Positions 26,651 to 33,514 of a DNA stretch of 64,000 nucleotides are shown here, piece after piece (position 1 is the stretch's first letter; every line of letters starts with the position of its first letter). The notes below the pieces were generated by a model. That model was given only the letters and a program-made list of their open reading frames with translations. It did not search any database and was not told the origin of the DNA. The stretch is from Gluconobacter potus (lineage in GTDB: Bacteria > Pseudomonadota > Alphaproteobacteria > Acetobacterales > Acetobacteraceae). Both the position numbers and the translations under genes were made by a program. The stretch covers positions 86,152-150,151 of the forward strand of contig NZ_JABCQF010000007.1 in NCBI RefSeq assembly GCF_015244705.1, written 5' to 3'.

Positions 26651-26701
26651 TGGTGGGCGCAACAGGGATTGAACCTGTGACCCCTACCATGTCAAGGGAG
26701 G
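26651..26701 (-). other. tRNA-Val(GAC) 3' fragment: attachment site of the integrated element
   Basis: Read on the minus strand this is the second half of a tRNA. It has anticodon loop TTGACAT (anticodon GAC, valine), a variable loop, T-arm ACAGG-TTCAATC-CCTGT, the 3' acceptor strand TGCGCCC and ACCA. The sequence to the right has no D-arm and no matching GGGCGCA, so the 5' half is missing. A tRNA 3' half standing alone is the usual footprint of integration into a tRNA gene. Because the tRNA reads right to left, the element lies to the right and should end in an intact tRNA-Val beyond the window. Confidence 0.75.
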
Positions 26702-26866
26702 TGGAAATCTCTCAAAATGGCAGTTTTTTACGGTAAAATAGATAGAGAGCTACGAGACTGCACGGGTTTTGCACTTCACGTCAGCATCCTGCCCAGATTT
26801 TCAACATTAAACTGAGCAGGAAGATTCTAGCGACAGGCCTGTAGAGGCAGTGAAGTGGGCCGGCGT

Positions 26867-27451
26867 TTAAGGATGCATCAGGACATCTTCGGGACTCTCG
26901 AGATATCTCCTGACGTGCCTGAAGGCGTCCTGAGCCCCTTGGATACACCGCGTAGGGTCCAGTTCCGGCGCATGATCAATGGCTTCACGAAACCTGTTCC
27001 ATGACAGTCCCCGGCCTTCTGGATCTGGGGCGAGGTGTCGGGCACCGAAGCTTGGTGTAAAGCCGATTTTCTGCGCAAGCTTTATGAGAAAACCGGCTCC
27101 GAGCTTGGATCCTTCCCCGACATACAACCATCCGGCTGCCACGGAGGCGTCCTCCACCGGCAAAAAGGTTGGGTGTGACGGAAGAGGCTCGCCAAGATCG
27201 TTCAGGTCTTCCTGAATCAACGAAAAACGGTTTCTGGCCTCAAGACCCGGAATAATGCCGGCGAGCACCTCATGGCGGTACAGAGGGTCAAGATGCTGGT
27301 GAAACCGATACTGCAGGAGCACAAAGTCGCGATAGCCCTTGGTCGTGGCAAACATGTTCCGCGACATGATGCTCTGATCCAACGTCTCATGTGTTGACGT
27401 TGTCGCTTCCTTGAGGCGGCGCGACAGGGGGAGTGTGTTCGTTTCGTTCAT
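26867..27451 (-). CDS. hemO: Heme oxygenase (biliverdin-producing, HemO/BphO type)
   Basis: A 194-residue cytosolic enzyme that opens heme with oxygen to give biliverdin, CO and iron. The proximal heme ligand is probably His21 in STHETLD, and the distal-helix glycine motif reads LYVGEGSKLGAG (about 112-123). Length is normal for the bacterial family. The start at ATG 27451 is chosen because the longer open frame upstream adds non-homologous residues across the regulatory region. It is divergent to the TonB heme receptor, with Fur-like sites between, so the two form a heme-iron acquisition unit. It lies just inside the inferred prophage boundary. Confidence 0.85.
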   Translation of the reverse strand: MNETNTLPLSRRLKEATTSTHETLDQSIMSRNMFATTKGYRDFVLLQYRFHQHLDPLYRHEVLAGIIPGLEARNRFSLIQEDLNDLGEPLPSHPTFLPVEDASVAAGWLYVGEGSKLGAGFLIKLAQKIGFTPSFGARHLAPDPEGRGLSWNRFREAIDHAPELDPTRCIQGAQDAFRHVRRYLESPEDVLMHP

Positions 27452-27549
27452 CAGGCTACGGGCCTTTCGATAGTATGCCGCTCTCTGAATGGGAGGGCGC
27501 AATGTAAATGCCGATCGATCCGATGTGACCAGAAAAATACACTCGTTTT

Positions 27550-27574
27550 GTTGCGAACGATAATCATGAGCAAC
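27550..27574. promoter_or_regulatory. Fur-like site 1 between hemO and the heme receptor
   Basis: Outer arms GTTGC and GCAAC enclose GATAATCATGA, close to one half of the classical Fur consensus (GATAATCATTATC). It is positioned 99 bases upstream of hemO and 84 bases upstream of the receptor start. Confidence 0.45.
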
Positions 27575-27617
27575 AAGAGCGAATTCCGGTTGACGGGCGC
27601 TTTTTAAGGACCTTACA

Positions 27618-27638
27618 TGCGATCGATTCTCATTTGCA
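27618..27638. promoter_or_regulatory. Fur-like site 2 next to the heme receptor start
   Basis: An imperfect palindrome with arms TGC and GCA; its right half, ATTCTCATTTGCA, is like the well-known Fur half-site. It ends 19 bases before the receptor ATG, where a repressor would block transcription. Confidence 0.45.
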
Positions 27639-27657
27639 ATGCCTGAGGTTTCCCGCA

Positions 27658-29982
27658 ATGCCAAGGTTCTGTCCGCGACCACGTCGCGTCTTTTTTTCCT
27701 ATATGCTGGCGACCACGGCACTGGCCTGCGCCTGTGTAGCACCTGCCGTTGCAGCGTCGGTGAATACCGATCCGAAGACGTCCAAATCTGCTGTTTCAGC
27801 AACCACGTCCAAAAGCAGCGCGAGTACACCAACGCCTCCACCGGTCTCGATTGCCCTGCCGGCCGTGAAGGTGAAGGGGGCTCAGGACATCATTGATTCG
27901 ATGAAATTCGATCCCGATGCAGATCACAGTTCGGTCGGCATGGCTGGTGTTCTCACGACAACGACCACTTACAAGACTTTTCGTGACCGGCAGATCGACA
28001 GCCTGGAAGATTATTCCCGTCGCGTGGATGCGTCCGTGAATTACAGTGCCGGGAATTCCAGCATCAACATCCGCGGGCTTGATCAGAACCGCATCCAGAC
28101 AACCATTGATGGCGTTCGCATGCCCTGGGCGAATGATGGTGCCTATGCCGGGTCGTTCAGCACCGCGCAGGGTGGTGTCAGCGCCTTCGATTTCAATTCC
28201 CTCGGCGCCATTGATGTGGTCAAAAGCGCAGATTCCAGCTTTTTCGGCACAGGTGCCCTCGGAGGCGTTATTGCACTCCGGACACTGGATCCGGAAGACA
28301 TCCTCAAACCGGGAAAGACCTTCGGCGGCATCACGAAGCTGACCTATAACGGCTCTGCTGAAGCGGCTCTCCTCGATCAGGCTTTTGCAGCCCGATACAA
28401 GAACACGGTTTTCCTGCTCCAGGGTGGCTATCAGAACGGAAGCGAGACAGGGAACGAAGGAAACATCTACGGTTACGGGCGCACCCGAACCGCTAAAGAT
28501 CCTGCCAGCTATAGTCAGGGCAGCTTCCTCGGCAAAATCCGTCACTATTTTGAGGGTGGCCACCGGATCGGTCTGACTGGCGAATGGTTTGATCGCAATT
28601 ACAATGAACGAACACGGACGTCTGAATCCACTGCTACCGACCATTATACGACCAAAAGTGAAAATCAGCGTTCGCGCATCTCAGGCAACTACGATTACCA
28701 GGGGGAAACGCCGACTTCGCTTTTCAGCGAGGCTCATCTTCTGGCGTATTGGCAGCAGATCAAGACTGATACCGATATTCTCAACAACGATACTGCCAAG
28801 GCTTCGACCTATAGCCATGAGCATCTGACGCTGCCGGTGCAGTCCTATGGCGTGAAAGGTTCAGCCACCAACAATGTCTTCACCGGTCCACTCCATCACG
28901 CCATTACCTATGGCGGTGAAGTTTTCCTGACCGATACCTACCAAACCCAGACCGGCCAGCAGGCGACATCCAGTCCTTATCTGCATGATAATTTCTCGGA
29001 CATGCCGAAAGTTCATGGCACTGACCTTGGAGCACTGGTGCAGGATCGTATCGGTATGGGTGCGAAGGAATGGTTCCATATCACCCCCGGATTCCGTTTC
29101 GACTACTTCCAGCGCGATCCTCACAATACTGCTTCCTATCAGGCGAATTCGGGCTACACCGGCCTGCCGCATGGAGCTCATGGCTCCCACTTTTCTCCCA
29201 AAGTCCTCATCGAAGGAAAAGTCACGAAGGATCTGACGCTGTATGCTCTGTATTCACAGGCCTATCGTGCACCGTCCGCTACAGAAGAATATCTGAATTA
29301 CAGTACCGCACCCTACTACCAGGTTGTCGGCAATCCCAATCTCAAGCCCGAAAGCAGCAAAGGTTGGGAAGTTGGTTTGAAGTATGGTGATTCCGAACGT
29401 GGCGTCAACGTATCCTTCTACGACAATTATTATAAGAACTATATCGACATGGACGGAATTACCGGTTGCTCAGGTTATTACCTCTGCTACGGCTATACCA
29501 ATCTTTCCCATGTTCGAATCTACGGTACTGAAGCCAATATCCACTGGGCCTTTGACAAGCACTGGCACACATGGGGGTCCTTTTCCTACACGGATGGACG
29601 CGATACCGACATGAACTTCCACCTTGCGTCGGTCGCACCTTTCCGCGGAATTATTGGCTTCGGGTACAAGACTGATCGCTGGGGCAGCGATCTGTCAGCC
29701 ACATTCGCCACGCATCGAAACGACGCTAAATATCTGACCTCTACCGGAACACTGACCAGTCAGTGGAAGACACCCGGTTATGTCCTCTTTGACCTTACCG
29801 GCTGGTACAGCCCTTCTTTCTATCACGCCCTGCGCATTCAGGCCGGAATGTACAACATCTTCAACAAAGCCTATTACAACGCCGCATCACTCCCGTACGG
29901 AGCGTCGTCTTCATCTCTGTCCGAACGCTACTACACGCAGCCCGGTCGCTCCTTCAAAGTCACTGCAAGGATCGACTTCTGA
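27658..29982 (+). CDS. TonB-dependent heme/hemoglobin receptor
   Basis: A 774-residue outer-membrane receptor of the HemR/HmuR type. A basic signal peptide ends about residue 33 (VAPAVAAS). The plug holds NIRGLDQNRIQTTIDGVRMP, typical of heme receptors. The barrel carries a YRAPSATEEY motif followed by NPNL, the FRAP/NPNL pair linked to heme use. The C-terminus ends in aromatic ARIDF. ATG 27658 follows GAGG by 9 bases; an in-frame TTG 24 bases earlier is less likely. It is divergent to heme oxygenase and presumably iron-repressed. Periplasmic and inner-membrane heme carriers are not in the window. Confidence 0.87.
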   Translation: MPRFCPRPRRVFFSYMLATTALACACVAPAVAASVNTDPKTSKSAVSATTSKSSASTPTPPPVSIALPAVKVKGAQDIIDSMKFDPDADHSSVGMAGVLTTTTTYKTFRDRQIDSLEDYSRRVDASVNYSAGNSSINIRGLDQNRIQTTIDGVRMPWANDGAYAGSFSTAQGGVSAFDFNSLGAIDVVKSADSSFFGTGALGGVIALRTLDPEDILKPGKTFGGITKLTYNGSAEAALLDQAFAARYKNTVFLLQGGYQNGSETGNEGNIYGYGRTRTAKDPASYSQGSFLGKIRHYFEGGHRIGLTGEWFDRNYNERTRTSESTATDHYTTKSENQRSRISGNYDYQGETPTSLFSEAHLLAYWQQIKTDTDILNNDTAKASTYSHEHLTLPVQSYGVKGSATNNVFTGPLHHAITYGGEVFLTDTYQTQTGQQATSSPYLHDNFSDMPKVHGTDLGALVQDRIGMGAKEWFHITPGFRFDYFQRDPHNTASYQANSGYTGLPHGAHGSHFSPKVLIEGKVTKDLTLYALYSQAYRAPSATEEYLNYSTAPYYQVVGNPNLKPESSKGWEVGLKYGDSERGVNVSFYDNYYKNYIDMDGITGCSGYYLCYGYTNLSHVRIYGTEANIHWAFDKHWHTWGSFSYTDGRDTDMNFHLASVAPFRGIIGFGYKTDRWGSDLSATFATHRNDAKYLTSTGTLTSQWKTPGYVLFDLTGWYSPSFYHALRIQAGMYNIFNKAYYNAASLPYGASSSSLSERYYTQPGRSFKVTARIDF

Positions 29983-30061
29983 AACAGATCAGAAGCTCCA
30001 GAAGACAGATAGAGATCCTCTGGAACTAGCTGACTGCTGGTCGATGTTTTTAGAGTCACTG

Positions 30062-30099
30062 AGGGTATGGGAGTACTTTTCGAAAGTTTCTCATACCCC
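30062..30099. repeat. Long imperfect palindrome between heme receptor and phage genes
   Basis: GGGTATGGGAGTACTTT and its near-complement meet around TCG, giving a hairpin of about 17 bp with a few mismatches. No U-run follows on either strand, so it is not a clear terminator. It marks the join between the cargo genes and the left end of the phage gene block. Confidence 0.5.
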
Positions 30100-30158
30100 C
30101 TAACTGGAACCCTTCAATTCGATTCCGCGCTCGTCCATCGAATTCACAGGATTGCGGG

Positions 30159-30269
30159 TCATTTCCTCCGCAGATCCCGCGCCGCGCCGATCATGGCGAG
30201 CGTGATTCCCGAGAGCAGAGGCACGAGGATGATAGTCCCGGCGATGAGATCATGCAGCACGGACTTCAT
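30159..30269 (-). CDS. Tiny membrane protein (36 aa), last gene of the phage cassette
   Basis: Consists of a short N-terminus, one helix (LIAGTIILVPLLSGITLAMIG) given only in part here as about residues 8-28, and a basic tail RDLRRK. It starts inside the end of the papain-like gene (20-base overlap), consistent with translational coupling. No family recognised; could be a holin-like or anchor peptide. Confidence 0.4.
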   Translation of the reverse strand: MKSVLHDLIAGTIILVPLLSGITLAMIGAARDLRRK

Positions 30270-31005
30270 CCAGCAGGGAATCGAATTCTTCCCCGTTCGG
30301 GGAACAACCCGGCACCCCCAGCCAGTTCTCGCGTGACAGAAGACCATAGGCCTCATCGGCGATCGCCGTGAAGGTCGCCCAAGGCATGAAGGTGCGGGCG
30401 CCCCAGGTGTTGAAGAACACGCCGTCCGGGTTGTAGCCCACAAGAGCGATCGCATGGCCGCCAGCAGGCTTGAGCGCATCGCTGGCAAGCGTATCCAGAT
30501 CCCACGTCTTACCCAGGCCGAGCGACAGGAAGCCCTGTGGCACCTGCACCCCCGCCAGCACCCCACCAAGGAACGCGATGCCGCGCTTGATGCTCATCTC
30601 GTCGGTCGGCTGGATGGAGCCGAATGCGGTCAGATAGTCGAGGGTCTGTCCCGGGCGTTGGAAGCCTGTCTGGCGCCATGCGTTCAGTTCATCCAGCAGC
30701 ACAGTACCGTAGTCGTTTGTGCCTGTGGCGGGATTGAAGCCGGTGACGGCAGCATAGTTTTCCAGCACCTGATCGGTTGAGAGGACGACGAGCCCCTGTG
30801 CTGCTTTCGTCCAGGTCGCCACCAGCGCGGCGTGGGCAGCGAACGCGCAACAGCCATATTTGTCATTGCCCCACATCTGATAGGGCACAGACGCGGACCA
30901 GTCGCGGGCGTAGGGTACGGTAGGCAATGCGGCTTCCAGAACAGGCGCAAGGCGATAAGTGCGATAGTCGTGTTTGGGGTCTTTTTTGCCGAGGCAGCGG
31001 GTCAT
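30250..31005 (-). CDS. Papain-like (C1/C39-fold) cysteine peptidase, phage-borne
   Basis: A 251-residue protein with the order of a papain-fold peptidase: the catalytic Cys in NDKYGCCAFAAHAA (about 52-53), His in GGHAIALVGYNPDG (about 183) and Asn in VFFNTWG (about 198). No signal peptide or propeptide is evident. It starts on the stop of the preceding YiiX-like gene (ATGA). Context is a minus-strand cassette behind the tail fibres with a glycosyltransferase and a second thiol hydrolase. It may cut host or phage surface proteins; the target is unknown. Confidence 0.7.
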   Translation of the reverse strand: MTRCLGKKDPKHDYRTYRLAPVLEAALPTVPYARDWSASVPYQMWGNDKYGCCAFAAHAALVATWTKAAQGLVVLSTDQVLENYAAVTGFNPATGTNDYGTVLLDELNAWRQTGFQRPGQTLDYLTAFGSIQPTDEMSIKRGIAFLGGVLAGVQVPQGFLSLGLGKTWDLDTLASDALKPAGGHAIALVGYNPDGVFFNTWGARTFMPWATFTAIADEAYGLLSRENWLGVPGCSPNGEEFDSLLDEVRAA

Positions 31006-31547
31006 GCGTTCACCTTTGGGGCCGGGACGTAAATGGGGGCGGTCTGGCCGAGAAGGCGCGCGCGCATCCGCAAGGGCAGGGCGCTTCCAAGCGCCATATT
31101 CTCGACCCGCCCGGCCTGATACAGGTCGTTGAGAAGCTGCTCGCCCGTGACCAGGCGCCGGGATGTCGAAAACACGCCAGCAGCTGCGAGCGCGTCGTAA
31201 ACGTATTCGAAGCAGTAGGCATGGCCGGGCCGCTGAAGAGACTGGATCCGGAAGGCCCAGGCCGCCATTGCCAGAACGTCGTATGACGTGCCCAGCATGG
31301 ACTTGCAGTAGGCCTGGGCATGTGCCGCTTCATCGTCCGTCAGGCGGATCGTGAAGGCATGCCCGGTCCGGGGTGGCATCCCGAAGGCTGGATCGGTAGG
31401 ACCCACCCCCACGATCCGCGGGTAGGTGGCCGAATAGATCGTCCCGTCCAGCTCGATCGTGGCGTGGCTGTAGTCGCTTTCGAGCCGCCAGCAGATCAGG
31501 CGGCCGCATGCGTCCGCCGGGTAGTAGAGGCGAACCGTCGCGGTCAT
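31002..31547 (-). CDS. YiiX/NlpC-like permuted papain-fold hydrolase
   Basis: A 181-residue protein in which the histidine comes first (SDYSHATIEL, His28) and the cysteine later (GHAYCFEYVYDAL, Cys112). That is the reversed order of permuted papain-fold enzymes such as YiiX/YebB and lipid- or peptidoglycan-acting NlpC relatives. The start at ATG 31547 overlaps the glycosyltransferase stop (ATGA). There is no export signal. It is the second, differently built thiol hydrolase of the cassette. Substrates could be acyl-lipid or amide bonds; assignment rests on residue order and spacing. Confidence 0.6.
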   Translation of the reverse strand: MTATVRLYYPADACGRLICWRLESDYSHATIELDGTIYSATYPRIVGVGPTDPAFGMPPRTGHAFTIRLTDDEAAHAQAYCKSMLGTSYDVLAMAAWAFRIQSLQRPGHAYCFEYVYDALAAAGVFSTSRRLVTGEQLLNDLYQAGRVENMALGSALPLRMRARLLGQTAPIYVPAPKVNA

Positions 31548-32569
31548 GCGAACCGCTCCAGCCAGACGCACTCAGAGCGCTGGTTATAATTCACCATATC
31601 GCGCCGCTGGCGATGCAGCCGATACGAACGGGCCACGTCACTTTCTGCCCAGATTTTCATCAGAAGGGCCGCAATGCCCTTGCTCGATGTCGGATCTGCA
31701 AAGGCATACTCCCCGAGCCACGGGAATTCGCTTGAGGCGACAACAGGCACGGAAGACGCCATGGCGTCGGCCGCCACGATGTTGAATGTTTCGGTGAAGG
31801 ATACCTGCATGCAGATATCCATCGTGGCCATCAGGCGCAGGAAATCCGCGTGTTCCTGCCAGCCATGCTCGACCAGTTCATGCCGCGACGCAGCGAACAC
31901 TTCCCGCAGGTTCTTGAGGACCGGACTGCCGTTCCCTTCAACCCGCGTGGCATTGACGTGGAAGCGCAGGGATAGGCCAGCCGCATCAGCAAAAGCCATG
32001 GCGGCAATCGCCTGAACCATGTGGTTCTTGAGCGGACGGATAGCACCGAAACAGCCGATATCGATCACATCGGACGGCATGGGCTTGGCGCTGATTTCGC
32101 CTCCGGATGGGGTGGGGTAATAGTTCGGCCCATACGTGACAAGCGTCTCCGGATGAGCGCATGCCGATGCGACAACCTGCATGTCACCGACTGCTCGGGG
32201 CGCATTGCACATGACCTCTACGCCACGGGCCAGATATGCCGCCGTCCAGCCAAACGCGATGCCCTCATTGGCGAGGAAAGGCGTTTCGGAATGATCGCGC
32301 ACAATCCAGCGGACGCGCGGATGAAGGGCTTTCAGAACGTTGAATTTCTCTGGCACGACCCAGAATGCCTCGACAATGACATGTGTCGGACGATAGGCCG
32401 TCACTTCCCGGTCGATGCAGTTGTTGTCCTGCACTTCGACCGCTTTGGCCTCGATCCCATGGCTGGTGAGCATGTCCACGACAAAGCGCACCGAATTGGC
32501 CAGGCCGGAGGAACCGGAGGCATAGCCCCAGTTTCCCTCGCGGCTTTTCAGGATGAAGAGCAGGCGCAT
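31544..32569 (-). CDS. Glycosyltransferase, GT-B fold (GT4-like), phage-borne
   Basis: A 341-residue protein with a Rossmann-like N-terminal half (LLFILKSREGNWGYASGSSG) and a C-terminal nucleotide-sugar domain. The C-terminal half has FGAIRPLKNHMVQAIAAM and a variant EX7E motif (TETFNIVAADAMASSVPVV, with Asp replacing the second Glu). It would transfer a sugar to an unknown acceptor in the cytosol. Both ends overlap neighbours by ATGA, tying it to the Tat lipoprotein upstream and the thiol hydrolases downstream. Phage glycosyltransferases often alter lipopolysaccharide to exclude rivals, but fibre or lipoprotein glycosylation is also possible. Confidence 0.75.
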   Translation of the reverse strand: MRLLFILKSREGNWGYASGSSGLANSVRFVVDMLTSHGIEAKAVEVQDNNCIDREVTAYRPTHVIVEAFWVVPEKFNVLKALHPRVRWIVRDHSETPFLANEGIAFGWTAAYLARGVEVMCNAPRAVGDMQVVASACAHPETLVTYGPNYYPTPSGGEISAKPMPSDVIDIGCFGAIRPLKNHMVQAIAAMAFADAAGLSLRFHVNATRVEGNGSPVLKNLREVFAASRHELVEHGWQEHADFLRLMATMDICMQVSFTETFNIVAADAMASSVPVVASSEFPWLGEYAFADPTSSKGIAALLMKIWAESDVARSYRLHRQRRDMVNYNQRSECVWLERFA

Positions 32570-33144
32570 CAGGCCGCCACCTTCAGGATGCGGAGAGCCT
32601 GAGCTTCCGTCATGGCCGGTTCAGACATGGAGACGACGCCGAGGATGCCTTCGAAAACGGATACGATGGTCTTGAGTGCAGACAGGGCCGTATTCGCGTC
32701 GGACAGGACGGAACTGGATACCGTGCTGCTCGCGCCTGTGATGGCCGAAGACAGATCGGCAGCGACCGTCTGAAGATCTGCCAGGACCGAGTTGATCGCG
32801 CTCTTCATGGTCGTGTCGTCGTAGTTGACCGTCACGCTCGATCCCGCAGCGGTTGAGAAAGCGCTCAGGGCAGCCGAAAGGGCTACCGATGCCGTCTCGA
32901 TCACAGCGACAGCCGGTGCACCGATCGCCGAAGCTACCGCAGCGATGGACAGGACCGTCGAGACCGCGTTGATGCCAGCCTGACCGTAAGCCTTCACTTT
33001 GGCGACGTTGACCGTGATGGTCGTGACGTTGCCGGACTTCGTGACAGTGCAGGCGCCAAGCATGCCGATTGCGGAGCCGGCAAGAATTGTCCCGAGGAAA
33101 CCGCGGCGCGTCTGACGCGCAGTGAGGGAATTCAGATCAGTCAC
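32569..33144 (-). CDS. Tat-signal lipoprotein-like protein, phage-borne
   Basis: A 191-residue protein starting at GTG 33144, fixed by GGAGG five bases upstream. The N-terminus has a twin-arginine motif (TRRGFLGTI) and a lipobox-like LGAC at about 31-34, so it is probably exported folded and lipid-anchored. The rest is low-complexity, rich in Ala, Ser, Thr and Val with long helical stretches (SVALSAALSAFSTAAGSS). No family recognised. It heads the coupled cassette that includes the glycosyltransferase. A hairpin terminator lies just before its ribosome site. Confidence 0.6.
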   Translation of the reverse strand: MTDLNSLTARQTRRGFLGTILAGSAIGMLGACTVTKSGNVTTITVNVAKVKAYGQAGINAVSTVLSIAAVASAIGAPAVAVIETASVALSAALSAFSTAAGSSVTVNYDDTTMKSAINSVLADLQTVAADLSSAITGASSTVSSSVLSDANTALSALKTIVSVFEGILGVVSMSEPAMTEAQALRILKVAA

Positions 33145-33162
33145 AGAGGCCTCCAATAAAAA

Positions 33163-33182
33163 AACCGCCCCGGAGGGCGGTT
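33163..33182 (-). terminator. Minus-strand hairpin terminator before the cassette
   Basis: A perfect 8-bp stem (33163-33170 with 33175-33182), loop CGGA, followed on the minus strand by T7 and then ATTGGAGG, the ribosome site of the next gene. It separates the fibre and lysis genes from the cassette. Confidence 0.75.
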
Positions 33183-33266
33183 GGAACAGGTCATTCATTG
33201 GCATCCCCGATCAGGGGAGCATGCTTCTAGAAAAAGAAAATCGCGCGCACCTAAGAGAAAGCCGCG

Positions 33267-33494
33267 TCAACCAGATACTTTTGGTGGTTCACCCGATTTC
33301 GGATGTGTAGAAGCCGGATCGAGACCCAGCCTGGCGGCCTCAACGGCGCGGCTGGCGTCGGCAGGGATCATCAGGGCCTTGGCGTCGGGCTGATAGGCGT
33401 TGGTGTTCCAGCCTCTGGACTGCGCCAGGGCGGACACGGCCTTGTAGAGCAGCGCCATCCTGCTGCTGGCAGCAGGTGGCTTCCAGAAGCGCAT
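33267..33494 (-). CDS. Small phage membrane protein, start unclear (holin-like?)
   Basis: From ATG 33494 the product is 75 residues. The same frame stays open upstream to about 33611 and reads there like protein: NSLFQTILPYLPAQYAG, then a hydrophobic helix LVSILTFLIAAAALA that ends at the annotated Met. No ATG, GTG or TTG exists in that upstream part, but ATG at 33597 is one base out of frame (ATGGAACTCC). Deleting one G would give a 109-residue protein with a single membrane helix. It follows the fibre gene and may be a holin or tail-associated protein. Confidence 0.45.
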   Translation of the reverse strand: MRFWKPPAASSRMALLYKAVSALAQSRGWNTNAYQPDAKALMIPADASRAVEAARLGLDPASTHPKSGEPPKVSG

Positions 33495-33514
33495 GGCCAG
33501 AGCGGCCGCCGCGA

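Noticed and set aside
26867..27841. Long version of the heme oxygenase (324 residues)
   Set aside because: The 130 extra N-terminal residues would cross the Fur-like sites and the receptor start and show no likeness to the family.
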